Assembly (NCBI RefSeq): GCF_001404515.1
Contig: NZ_CXWE01000015.1
Span: 21,311-85,310, forward strand
Source of the DNA: Roseibium album
GTDB lineage: Bacteria > Pseudomonadota > Alphaproteobacteria > Rhizobiales > Stappiaceae
Direction: 5' to 3'
DNA: 64,000 nucleotides
The notes below the pieces were generated by a model. The model searched no databases and was not told the DNA's origin. It was given only the letters and a program-made list of their open reading frames with translations. Shown here one piece after another: positions 1-7,453 of the stretch. A program made the position numbers and the translations under genes. Every line of letters begins with the position of its first letter. Positions within the stretch are counted from its first letter, which is position 1.

Positions 1-1
1 C

Positions 2-910
2 ATCATTCCTGTCGACATGACCGAGGAAGAAAAGGCGACCTATGCACCGCCTATCCTTGGCACAATTACTGCGAACGGCAAGCAGTGGGGTCTTCCGCGC
101 GCCTTCTCCACCAAGGCTCTTTACTGGAACAAGGACCTCTTCAAGGAAGCCGGGCTCGATCCGGAAGCTCCCCCGAAGACCTGGGATGAAATGTATAACG
201 CCGCCAAGATGATCAAGGACAAAACCGACGCAGACGGTTTCGGTCTGGCGGCAGCTTCCTTCGACAACACCATGCACCAGTTCATGAACTACGTGTATAC
301 GAACGGGGGCGAAGTCATAAACGCGGACGGAGAAATCGTCTTCAATTCTCCCAACAATGTCGAAGCTCTCGATTTCTATGGGAAGATGGCCAGCGTCTCA
401 CAACCAGGTCCGGTTGCCTATGATCGCGCAAAACTGCGCCCGCTGTTCTCCGAAGGCAAAATCGGCATGTTCATCTCCGGCCCGTGGGAGCGGGTACGCG
501 TGAAGGACGTCAACTGGGGAGTGGCACCACTCCCGCACGGACCGAGCGGTGGCGCAGGCACTCTGCTGATCACAGACTCCCTTGCAGTGTTCAAGGGATC
601 GGGTGTCGAGGATCAGGCCCTGTCGCTGGCCAAGCTCCTGACCAATCCGGAAAACCAGATGGCGTTCGAAATCGCCGAAGGTTACACGCCGCTGCGCGAC
701 ATGCCGCAGGTTGCGGAAATCCTGCAGGAAGATCCGACCTGGAAAGCCTTCCTGGACGCCATCCCGACCGGTGGCCCAGAGCCGTTCGTAACTGACTACG
801 TCGGGCTGCAGGACACGATCAACGAAGCTGTTCAAGGTGTTGTCCTTGGCGAGGTCGAAGCTGCGGAAGCAGTCGAGATCGCCGCTGAGCAACTTGAGGA
901 ATTCAAGTAA
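2..910 (+). CDS. ABC transporter solute-binding protein, family 1 (5' end outside window)
   Basis: The frame is open from the first complete codon of the window, so the true start lies upstream; about 300 C-terminal residues are visible. The motif YWNKDLFKEAGLD followed by PKTWDEM is typical of family 1 (MalE/UgpB-like) periplasmic binding proteins, which capture sugars or oligosaccharides for an ABC importer. The body is a normal alternating alpha/beta binding-protein sequence with no internal lesion. It is followed by a strong hairpin and then by an ATPase gene in the same direction. No permease gene lies between them, so the permeases are probably upstream. The ligand cannot be read from the sequence; a GH20 hexosaminidase and RpiR regulator nearby make an amino sugar possible. 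Confidence 0.88.
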   Translation: MIPVDMTEEEKATYAPPILGTITANGKQWGLPRAFSTKALYWNKDLFKEAGLDPEAPPKTWDEMYNAAKMIKDKTDADGFGLAAASFDNTMHQFMNYVYTNGGEVINADGEIVFNSPNNVEALDFYGKMASVSQPGPVAYDRAKLRPLFSEGKIGMFISGPWERVRVKDVNWGVAPLPHGPSGGAGTLLITDSLAVFKGSGVEDQALSLAKLLTNPENQMAFEIAEGYTPLRDMPQVAEILQEDPTWKAFLDAIPTGGPEPFVTDYVGLQDTINEAVQGVVLGEVEAAEAVEIAAEQLEEFK

Positions 911-925
911 CACCTTGAGCACTGA

Positions 926-958
926 CCGGGCCCCTGTTTTCCCACGACAGGGGCCCGG
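926..958 (+). terminator. strong intercistronic hairpin after the binding-protein gene
   Basis: A perfect 12-bp stem (926-937 with 947-958, CCGGGCCCCTGT) encloses a 9-nt loop and starts 16 bases after the stop codon of the solute-binding gene. It has no T tract, so it looks more like an mRNA-stabilising or attenuating hairpin than a complete terminator. The ATPase gene follows 19 bases later. Confidence 0.75.
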
Positions 959-977
959 CCACCTCTTGTAATAAGGA

Positions 978-2111
978 ATGACCATGGGCGAGTTGCAGCT
1001 GCGCGACGTGTATAAAAACTATGGCCAGATGGAAGTCATCAAGGGCGTTGATCTCGATGTGGATCATGGCGAATTCATCGTCTTTGTCGGGCCGTCCGGA
1101 TGCGGGAAATCGACCCTGCTGCGCATGATTGCAGGGCTTGAGGAAATTACAGGCGGCGATATCACGATCGACAGCAAGATCGTGAACAACCTGCCGCCCG
1201 TCAAACGCGGCATCGCCATGGTGTTTCAATCCTATGCGCTTTACCCGCATATGAGCGTTTATGAGAACATCGCGTTTCCCCTTCGGGTCGAACGCCTGTC
1301 GAACGACAAGGTCGAGGAAAAGGTCAACGCCGCAGCCGGCATTCTTCAGCTGACCGAGCGTCTGAAGCACAAGCCGGGCGAATTGTCAGGCGGGCAACGT
1401 CAGCGTGTCGCGATCGGTCGTGCCATCGTCCGTGAACCATCCGTATTCCTGTTCGACGAACCGCTTTCCAATCTCGACGCGGCCCTGCGGGCCGAAATGC
1501 GCGTCGAGCTGGCGAAGCTTCACAACAACCTCGATGCGACCATGATCTATGTTACCCATGATCAGGTCGAAGCCATGACCATGGCAGACCGGATCGTGGT
1601 GCTGGACCATGGCATCATCTCGCAGGTCGGGACACCGCTTGAACTTTATCACAAGCCGCAGAACCTGTTTGTCGCGGGTTTTATCGGTAACCCGAAAATG
1701 AATTTCATCACTGTCACGGGCAAACAGGCTGACGAGACCGGGATTGTGGTCACCCTCCCCTCCGGCCAGGATCTCGATGTCAAGGTTTTGCCACGAGACG
1801 ACATAGCCGGCCGATCCTTCACACTTGGTATTCGGCCGGAGGATCTGACCCTGAAACAGGCCGATGCGACCATTGAAATCACACCCAGCGTCGTGGAACA
1901 TCTGGGCATACACACCGTAACCTACAGCTCGGTGGAAGGTGCCAGCAATACGTTCTGCGCCCTGCTGCCCGGTTCAGCTCCGGCAAAAGTCGGTGCGTCG
2001 ATTTCCATGGGTCTGAATGGCGCAGACTGCCACTTGTTTGATGAAAACGGCCTTGCATTTGACCGGCGACTGGCGGTGTCAGCGCTTGATCCGGCTGAAA
2101 TGCATCTTTGA
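978..2111 (+). CDS. ABC transporter ATP-binding protein, UgpC/MsmK type
   Basis: This 377-residue ATPase should power a sugar (CUT1-type) ABC importer. Walker A is GPSGCGKST at residues 38-46, the signature LSGGQRQR lies near residue 137, and Walker B with the D-loop reads FDEPLSNLD. A C-terminal regulatory TOBE region follows, and the length is normal for UgpC/MalK/MsmK. The start at 978 has AAGG just upstream; ATG at 984 is a possible alternative. It follows the solute-binding gene at 2-910, separated by a hairpin, and is probably the last gene of that transport operon. A convergent terminator lies just downstream. Confidence 0.93.
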   Translation: MTMGELQLRDVYKNYGQMEVIKGVDLDVDHGEFIVFVGPSGCGKSTLLRMIAGLEEITGGDITIDSKIVNNLPPVKRGIAMVFQSYALYPHMSVYENIAFPLRVERLSNDKVEEKVNAAAGILQLTERLKHKPGELSGGQRQRVAIGRAIVREPSVFLFDEPLSNLDAALRAEMRVELAKLHNNLDATMIYVTHDQVEAMTMADRIVVLDHGIISQVGTPLELYHKPQNLFVAGFIGNPKMNFITVTGKQADETGIVVTLPSGQDLDVKVLPRDDIAGRSFTLGIRPEDLTLKQADATIEITPSVVEHLGIHTVTYSSVEGASNTFCALLPGSAPAKVGASISMGLNGADCHLFDENGLAFDRRLAVSALDPAEMHL

Positions 2112-2131
2112 AAACCAACCGAAATGAGCAA

Positions 2132-2160
2132 AAACGGCCTGCTTGAAGGCGGCCGTTTCT
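2132..2160. terminator. bidirectional terminator between convergent operons
   Basis: An 8-bp stem (AAACGGCC at 2132-2139 with GGCCGTTT at 2151-2158) is followed on the plus strand by a T-rich stretch and preceded by an A run. This suits termination of both the ATPase gene and the gene ending at 2199 on the other strand. Confidence 0.65.
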
Positions 2161-2198
2161 GTCTGGACTTCAAAGAGGCGGGCAAGTCCTCTGGAGGA

Positions 2199-3266
2199 CT
2201 AGACGACTTGCCCACGGGCGGCGACATGCTCAATACGCGTCACCACGCCGTCCCGGTGAAACACCAGTTTGTCAAACATGTTGGAGACCACACAGGTGTG
2301 ATTGGGGATGATCCGTATTCTTTCCCCAACCTCTGGTTTGCGGTCTGTTTTGCTCAAATCCACCACGGCATGTTCTTCGCTCAACCCGGCAATTGATGCA
2401 TCCGGGTACTCAACGATCAGCCCGTGATCGGAAAAACCCAGCAAATCGGAGGTCAGCGCCTTCGAACCGGCGTCGAGAACAGCACGTGTTTCCGTCGGCC
2501 GCGAAACCACCGTCGCAAGAACATGCATTGCGCAATCGTCAAAATCGCACATGCCTGCGCGCACCATGGAACGATCATTGAAGATGTAGGTGCCGGCCCT
2601 GTGTTCTGTCGCACTGGAAACCAGATCAGAATCATAGAGGCTTGGCGATCCGGCGTGTGAGACCACGGCGCACTGAAGTCCGGATTGATCCAGAAGCTTG
2701 ATAGTCTCCGAGAAAAACGCCTCGACGGCAGCTTCGGAGCCAGGTTTTGGATAGGTCAGCAAGCCATGGAATGTCAAACCTGCGCACCTGTCTATCTGTT
2801 GCGACAGTTCGAGCGCCGCATCCGGCGTCTGGACGCCGTTCCGACCAGCACCGGTATCGCACTCCACCAGGACCTTCAGCGGCTGATTTTCTGAAAAAGT
2901 ATCCGCAAGTCCATCCACGACGACCTTGTTGTCTGCAACAACCTGCAAGTTCACCCGGGCATGAAGTGCCTTCAACTGCTCCAGCCGCGTCTTTCCGAGC
3001 ATGTTGAAGGTAATCAGAATGTCGGTGAAACCCGCGTCGGCAAAGACTTCGGCTTCGCTGACCTTCTGACAGTTGATACCTTTTGCACCAGCTGCGACCT
3101 GTTGCGACGCCAGCGCCGGGATCTTGTGCGTTTTGATATGTGGTCTGAAGTTTCGTCCGATCCGGTCGAAATACTCCTGAGCGACCGAAATATTTGTTTC
3201 CATGACGGTTTCGTCGATCACGGCAACCGGTGTCAGCAAATCATGAATGGAAAGTCCAACTGTCAT
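2199..3266 (-). CDS. D-threonine aldolase / D-serine dehydratase-like PLP enzyme
   Basis: A 355-residue fold-type III PLP enzyme (alanine racemase N-terminal barrel plus D-serine dehydratase-like C-terminal domain). The motif RPHIKTHK at residues 41-48 contains the expected PLP lysine, K45. The C-terminal motif NHTCVVSN carries the His-x-Cys pair that binds the divalent metal in D-threonine aldolases and metal-dependent D-serine dehydratases. It starts 3 bases after the MlrC-family gene on the same strand, so they are co-transcribed. The reaction is probably cleavage or dehydration of a D-beta-hydroxy amino acid; the exact substrate is unknown. Confidence 0.85.
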   Translation of the reverse strand: MTVGLSIHDLLTPVAVIDETVMETNISVAQEYFDRIGRNFRPHIKTHKIPALASQQVAAGAKGINCQKVSEAEVFADAGFTDILITFNMLGKTRLEQLKALHARVNLQVVADNKVVVDGLADTFSENQPLKVLVECDTGAGRNGVQTPDAALELSQQIDRCAGLTFHGLLTYPKPGSEAAVEAFFSETIKLLDQSGLQCAVVSHAGSPSLYDSDLVSSATEHRAGTYIFNDRSMVRAGMCDFDDCAMHVLATVVSRPTETRAVLDAGSKALTSDLLGFSDHGLIVEYPDASIAGLSEEHAVVDLSKTDRKPEVGERIRIIPNHTCVVSNMFDKLVFHRDGVVTRIEHVAARGQVV

Positions 3267-3269
3267 TAC

Positions 3270-4787
3270 TCACCTTCCCGGTTTGCCTGCAAAATAAAGC
3301 CTGTCTGCCGTCACACTTTCATGGCCAGGATCGCCTTCACAAATTGGCCAGATATCTCGAGGGGCCTTTTTGTATGGCGTTTTACGCGGATCATTCGGAT
3401 ACGGGCCTCCCGCAGAACAATAAAGGATCAGCGGACTCACTCTCGCGAAAGACTGATGAAAGTGATTGGTGGATTTCACGACCAGGATCTTCCTGTCTTC
3501 GGGAGTGATCCCGAAATTGCGAAACAGGCTGATGTCGAAACACTGGGCCCGGGTCGAGTTCAGGATAATCTCGACGCCCGCCACCCTGATCAGGCTTGCA
3601 TCACCGATCGGAACAACACTTTCACCGAAATTTTGTTCAGCGTTTCTGATGTTGCGGATCACGACGGTTTCCGCGTCGACCGGATCGCCGGTATCCGGCG
3701 CCGATTTCGCCCCGAAGCGCAATTGCATGCGGGCGCCCTCGCCCGCGGCATGACACAACTGCACCGCCACGGGGTCCCAGATAGACCCGAAGGCAATGTT
3801 GCTCAGTTGCCGATCGAGAGCTTCTCGCAACAGAACCGTCGCATCACCAGCGGTTCCGCCTCCAGGATTATCCCACATGTCAGCGATGGTTACCGGACCG
3901 CCATCAAACTCAAGAGCGCGATCAAAGGCTTCCGAAGGATCAAGCTCGACGCTGCGAACTTTTCCGCGCATCGCGTAAAGCGTCTCTCCCAACTCTCGCG
4001 TGATGGCTGCTCCGAGAGCCTTGTCATTGTCCGTGACAGCCAGAACTTTCGTGCCCATCTCCGGAACGTCACCTGCCATGAAACCATGAATGACGGAAAG
4101 AGACAGGAGACCGGGTGTCTCTTCTTCCCTCTTGATCATGCCGTCGACGAATGCGCGCATCGGTTGGCTGGAAGTCGGGAAAACCTCGATCATTTTGGGA
4201 TCATGGACACTCATGACCGGTGTGACGGCTCCGGCAACCGTTTGTCCGGCAATCTTCCAGGCATCGACGGCCCGGTCAACGAAGTCGGTATGCGGAAATT
4301 CCTTGAACGCGATCAGCGCATCAGTGACGGCAACACGCTTCGCCGTCAGGTGACTGTGCGGGTCGATTGTCGCGACAATCGGGGTGTCTTCGCCGACGAT
4401 AGTGCGTGCCCGTTCAAGAAAGTCCCCCTCCGGATCGTCATAGCCATCGGCAACCATCGCCCCGTGAAGGCCGAGAACGAGAATGTCAAACGGTCCCTGT
4501 GTCCGGATCTGATCGAGAATTTCGTCGCGCAGGCTTTCAAAGGTGGCTCTGGCGACAAGGCCGGCCGGATCAGCCCAGGCTGCGGTTCCCTCGACCAGAT
4601 CCCAATTGTTTTCCCGCGCAAACCGCCTGCCTTCCGTAATCACGGCCGAACACAGGGTCGGCGTATCGGGGTGCTCACCCGGCCGGGCCAGAAGAGACGC
4701 CCTGAAGGCTTTCATATCAACACGGATCGGAGAAAACGTGTTCGTTTCGGTTGCAAGAACAGCGGTGAATGCGCGCGGCGGAGCCAT
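3270..4787 (-). CDS. M81 family (MlrC-like) metallopeptidase
   Basis: 505 residues, full length for the MlrC family, named after the zinc peptidase that degrades linearised microcystin. The N-terminal motif ETNTFSP, the GLHGAM segment and the D-x-H of DPHSHLT followed by PHTDFVDRA match the conserved core, with the D, H and downstream H as probable zinc ligands. The C-terminal domain holds the conserved DNPGGGTAGD motif. It lies 2 bases after the NTF2-like gene and 3 bases before the D-threonine aldolase-like gene. Microcystin itself is unlikely; a peptide or amide containing D-amino acids would fit the neighbour. A second paralogue is at 9386-10825. Confidence 0.88.
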   Translation of the reverse strand: MAPPRAFTAVLATETNTFSPIRVDMKAFRASLLARPGEHPDTPTLCSAVITEGRRFARENNWDLVEGTAAWADPAGLVARATFESLRDEILDQIRTQGPFDILVLGLHGAMVADGYDDPEGDFLERARTIVGEDTPIVATIDPHSHLTAKRVAVTDALIAFKEFPHTDFVDRAVDAWKIAGQTVAGAVTPVMSVHDPKMIEVFPTSSQPMRAFVDGMIKREEETPGLLSLSVIHGFMAGDVPEMGTKVLAVTDNDKALGAAITRELGETLYAMRGKVRSVELDPSEAFDRALEFDGGPVTIADMWDNPGGGTAGDATVLLREALDRQLSNIAFGSIWDPVAVQLCHAAGEGARMQLRFGAKSAPDTGDPVDAETVVIRNIRNAEQNFGESVVPIGDASLIRVAGVEIILNSTRAQCFDISLFRNFGITPEDRKILVVKSTNHFHQSFARVSPLILYCSAGGPYPNDPRKTPYKKAPRDIWPICEGDPGHESVTADRLYFAGKPGR

Positions 4788-4789
4788 TA

Positions 4790-5311
4790 TCAGGACACGG
4801 CTCCGAGTGGATTGGGCAAATACCCTGTGAAACTGCAGATTTTCCAGGACCCGTCACGGCGGACGCAATAGTAAAGGGTCTGCCAAAGCAGACGGTCTTC
4901 ACCGCCATCGACCTTCCTGATTTGTCCGTCGAATTTTTTCCGCGCAATCGCGCGGTCACCATTGATTTCAATGTCGGTCAGCTGTGTGGCACTGAAAATC
5001 GCAGCCCTGGCATCTTCGGCAAACTCGGTCTGTGCGAAGTCCCGTGCCTGGCTCAACCATTCAGAGCGATAAGTCGCAAGATCGGGAAATCCGAGTGCCC
5101 AGTCGTCCGGGTTCGACTGTTTTTTTGCATCCACGCCGAAAAATGCATCTTCATCGAAATCTCCAGCGACCATGGACCAGTCTTCGGACACGAATGCATC
5201 GATATCGCGCGAAACCAGCATGTCCCATATTTCCGCACGATCTGCGTCCACGTCGGCAAAAGGGTTACATTGACTATCAATTTCGTTGCGCATTGCGGAA
5301 ACCATTTTCAT
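4790..5311 (-). CDS. NTF2/SnoaL-like small protein
   Basis: The open frame extends to 5410, but that would run into the divergent RidA gene. A start at 5311 (MKMVSAMRNE), or at one of the next methionines at 5305 or 5293, is more plausible, though none has a convincing ribosome site. The resulting protein of about 173 residues has aromatic-rich C-terminal strands (LLWQTLYYCV, WKICSFTGYL) like NTF2/SnoaL-fold proteins, which act as small-ligand enzymes or binders. It is the first gene of a tight operon with an MlrC-family protein and a D-threonine aldolase-like enzyme. No catalytic residues can be assigned. Confidence 0.68.
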   Translation of the reverse strand: MKMVSAMRNEIDSQCNPFADVDADRAEIWDMLVSRDIDAFVSEDWSMVAGDFDEDAFFGVDAKKQSNPDDWALGFPDLATYRSEWLSQARDFAQTEFAEDARAAIFSATQLTDIEINGDRAIARKKFDGQIRKVDGGEDRLLWQTLYYCVRRDGSWKICSFTGYLPNPLGAVS

Positions 5312-5323
5312 TTTGGCGGTTGC

Positions 5324-5335
5324 ATTTTCGAAAAT
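5324..5335. promoter_or_regulatory. perfect palindrome in the divergent promoter, candidate RpiR operator
   Basis: ATTTTCGAAAAT is a perfect 12-bp palindrome in the intergenic stretch between the leftward NTF2-like operon and the rightward RidA-RpiR operon. RpiR/MurR-family regulators bind AT-rich inverted repeats, and one is encoded 456 bases downstream, so this is a candidate operator. Assignment rests on position and symmetry only. Confidence 0.35.
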
Positions 5336-5399
5336 ATAAGAGTGAAATAAAACCAATGTCAAACCACTATGTAAATCATTTTCAGAAACGGAGTCCAAC

Positions 5400-5786
5400 A
5401 TGACCATCAAACGCTATGGGGCCGAAAAGTCCGGCGCCGGGGGACAGAACCTGCCCTTTGCCCGCGCGGTGGAAGCCGATGGCTGGCTTCATGTGTCCGG
5501 CCAGGTCCCCATGAAGGATGGCGAAATCGTCGGCGGCGGCATCGTTGAGCAAACGCACCTGACGATCAAGAATGTCATCTCCATCCTGGAAGAGGCCGGT
5601 TATGGACTTGAACATGTGGTGCGGGTCGGAGTGTGGCTCGACGATCCCAGAGACTTCTGGTCATTCAACGGCGTTTACAAGGACTATTTCGGCGAACACC
5701 CGCCGGCTCGCGCCTGTGTGCAAGCCACGATGATGGTCGATTGCAAGGTTGAAATCGACTGCATAGCTTACAAGAAGCCGGACTGA
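5400..5786 (+). CDS. RidA family (YjgF/YER057c/UK114) protein
   Basis: 128 residues, full length for a Rid protein. It has the typical N-terminal GHVSGQ-like segment (HVSGQVPMKDGEIV), the helix QTHLTIKNVISILEEAGY and the C-terminal PARACVQATM motif with the arginine that binds the carboxylate of 2-imino acids in RidA. Rid proteins hydrolyse reactive imines released by PLP enzymes. It heads a rightward operon, 4 bases before the RpiR regulator gene. The divergent D-threonine aldolase-like enzyme is a plausible imine source. A start at ATG 5400 with GGAG upstream is convincing. Confidence 0.9.
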   Translation: MTIKRYGAEKSGAGGQNLPFARAVEADGWLHVSGQVPMKDGEIVGGGIVEQTHLTIKNVISILEEAGYGLEHVVRVGVWLDDPRDFWSFNGVYKDYFGEHPPARACVQATMMVDCKVEIDCIAYKKPD

Positions 5787-5790
5787 TCAA

Positions 5791-6657
5791 ATGCGGGATA
5801 TTCTGTCCGTATTGCAGGAAGTGGAACCGGATCTTTCCAAGTCGGAACGCATTCTGGCAACACTCCTGCGCAGCGAGGCAAATTTTATTGTCAATGCGGG
5901 CATTACCGAAGTCGCCGAGCGCGCTGGTGTTTCCCCACCGACAGTAACCCGCTTCTCCCGGCGCCTGGGCTGTGACAGCTTTACCGCCTTCAAGGTCCAG
6001 GTTGCCAAGGTTGCCTTTGCCGGGTCCCGATACCTGACTGCAAAGACATCTTCTGTGGCCCCTGTGGATGTGGCTGACAGTTTGCTGGCGCAGCTTCAGG
6101 AAGCAGCTGCAAAAACACGGGAAACGCTGGACATCGATGCGGCTTCCAGGGCCGCTGACATGATCGGCGACGCCGGGCTGGTTGCCGCCTTCGGAGCCGG
6201 CGGAACGTCCTCGATGATCGCAAACGAAATGCAGAACCGTCTGTTCCGCCTGGGGTTGCGAACCATCAGCGTGACAGATCATGCGATGCAGTTGATGCAA
6301 GCCGCGACCTTGCGTCAGGGCGACGTCATTGTCGCCTCCTCCGTTTCCGGACTGAATGATCAACTCGTCCGGGCACTTGAAGCGGGAAAAACATACGGTG
6401 CCAGGATAATCGCGCTGACGCGCCCGGGCCGGCCCGTTTCGGACCTGGCAGATATCACGATCGGGATCGACTTGCCGGAGGGTGAGAACATTCTGCGCCC
6501 CAGCACGAGCCGATATGCCTACCTTTATGCCACCGATCTGCTGGCGACCTTCGTTGCCATGAAACTGGGTGACGAATCCAGGGAAAGCCTGAGACGCGTC
6601 AAACACCAGCTCAGCAACTCTCGCGACGTAGATGACAAGGAAGTTCTCGGTGACTGA
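5791..6657 (+). CDS. MurR/RpiR family transcriptional regulator
   Basis: 288 residues with the two-domain layout of RpiR regulators: an N-terminal helix-turn-helix (about residues 30-70, AERAGVSPPTVTRFSRRLG) and a C-terminal SIS sugar-phosphate-binding domain starting near GAGGTSSMIANEMQ. Such proteins sense phosphosugars or related metabolites. It sits inside the operon it probably controls, between RidA and an SDR gene whose start overlaps its end. The palindrome at 5324-5335 is a candidate binding site. The SIS ligand is not evident. Confidence 0.92.
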   Translation: MRDILSVLQEVEPDLSKSERILATLLRSEANFIVNAGITEVAERAGVSPPTVTRFSRRLGCDSFTAFKVQVAKVAFAGSRYLTAKTSSVAPVDVADSLLAQLQEAAAKTRETLDIDAASRAADMIGDAGLVAAFGAGGTSSMIANEMQNRLFRLGLRTISVTDHAMQLMQAATLRQGDVIVASSVSGLNDQLVRALEAGKTYGARIIALTRPGRPVSDLADITIGIDLPEGENILRPSTSRYAYLYATDLLATFVAMKLGDESRESLRRVKHQLSNSRDVDDKEVLGD

Positions 6658-7450
6658 TGACAATATTGACCCGGTTGCCATTGTCACCGGCGCTGCCGGC
6701 GATATTGGAGCTGCAATTGTAGCCCGGCTGTCAGCGACGCACAAAGTAGCTGCAATCGACCTGGATGCGGACGCTCTGTCGGCTGCAGTTGCACGTCTTG
6801 GGGTCAGTGGCTCGAAGGTAACATCGATCCGTTGTGACCTCACGAAACCGGACGAACTTGCGCGCGCGGCCGACGAAGCAGCTGATTTGGGCCCGGTAAA
6901 CATTCTGGTCAACAATGCCGGCGCAGCCAGGGCCCTGTCCCTTCATGCCATGACCATGGACACCCTGTCTCATGACCTGTCGTTGAACCTCGAAGCGGCT
7001 CTCAACTGTTTCAAGTCGTTTGAAAAACCCCTTGTCGAGAGCGGCTCGGGCAATGTTGTGAACATAGCCTCGGTGAATGGGCTTTCAGCGTTCGGCCATC
7101 CTGCTTACAGCGCAGCCAAGGCCGGTCTCATCCACGCGACAAAAGCGATTGCGGTCGAGTACGGCAAATACGGACTGAGAGCCAACGCGGTTGCTCCCGG
7201 CACGGTCAAGACGCAAGCCTGGAAAGCACGCGAGGCGGCCAATCCGGGTGTCTTCGACGAGGCCTTGAGCTGGTATCCCTTCAAGCTCCTGCCTGAACCG
7301 GAAGATATTGCTGCTGCAGTAGCCTTTCTCGTCAGTCCGGCAGCCCGTTGCATCACGGGGGCGTGCCTCCCCGTCGACAGCGGTCTTACCGCCGGATCAA
7401 CGGCCCTGCCGCGAACCTTTACTCAATCAGCAGACTTTGACGGATCCTGA
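6650..7450 (+). CDS. SDR family NAD(P)-dependent oxidoreductase
   Basis: A classical short-chain dehydrogenase. TGAAGDIG is the nucleotide-binding glycine motif, NNAGAA the structural Asn-Asn-Ala-Gly, and S-x12-YSAAK the catalytic Ser/Tyr/Lys. The C-terminus has the usual VDSG. I chose GTG at 6650 because AAGGAAG lies 6 bases upstream; ATG at 6632 would add six residues and overlap the RpiR gene more. The stop is 3 bases before the GH20 gene, so they share a transcript. The substrate is probably a sugar or hydroxy acid; it cannot be named from sequence. Confidence 0.9.
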   Translation: MTDDNIDPVAIVTGAAGDIGAAIVARLSATHKVAAIDLDADALSAAVARLGVSGSKVTSIRCDLTKPDELARAADEAADLGPVNILVNNAGAARALSLHAMTMDTLSHDLSLNLEAALNCFKSFEKPLVESGSGNVVNIASVNGLSAFGHPAYSAAKAGLIHATKAIAVEYGKYGLRANAVAPGTVKTQAWKAREAANPGVFDEALSWYPFKLLPEPEDIAAAVAFLVSPAARCITGACLPVDSGLTAGSTALPRTFTQSADFDGS

Positions 7451-7453
7451 AAA

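Noticed and set aside
2961..4871. 636-codon plus-strand open frame
   Set aside because: It lies antisense to the MlrC-family gene and the D-threonine aldolase-like gene, has no recognisable domain and has the composition of a coding-strand shadow in GC-rich DNA.
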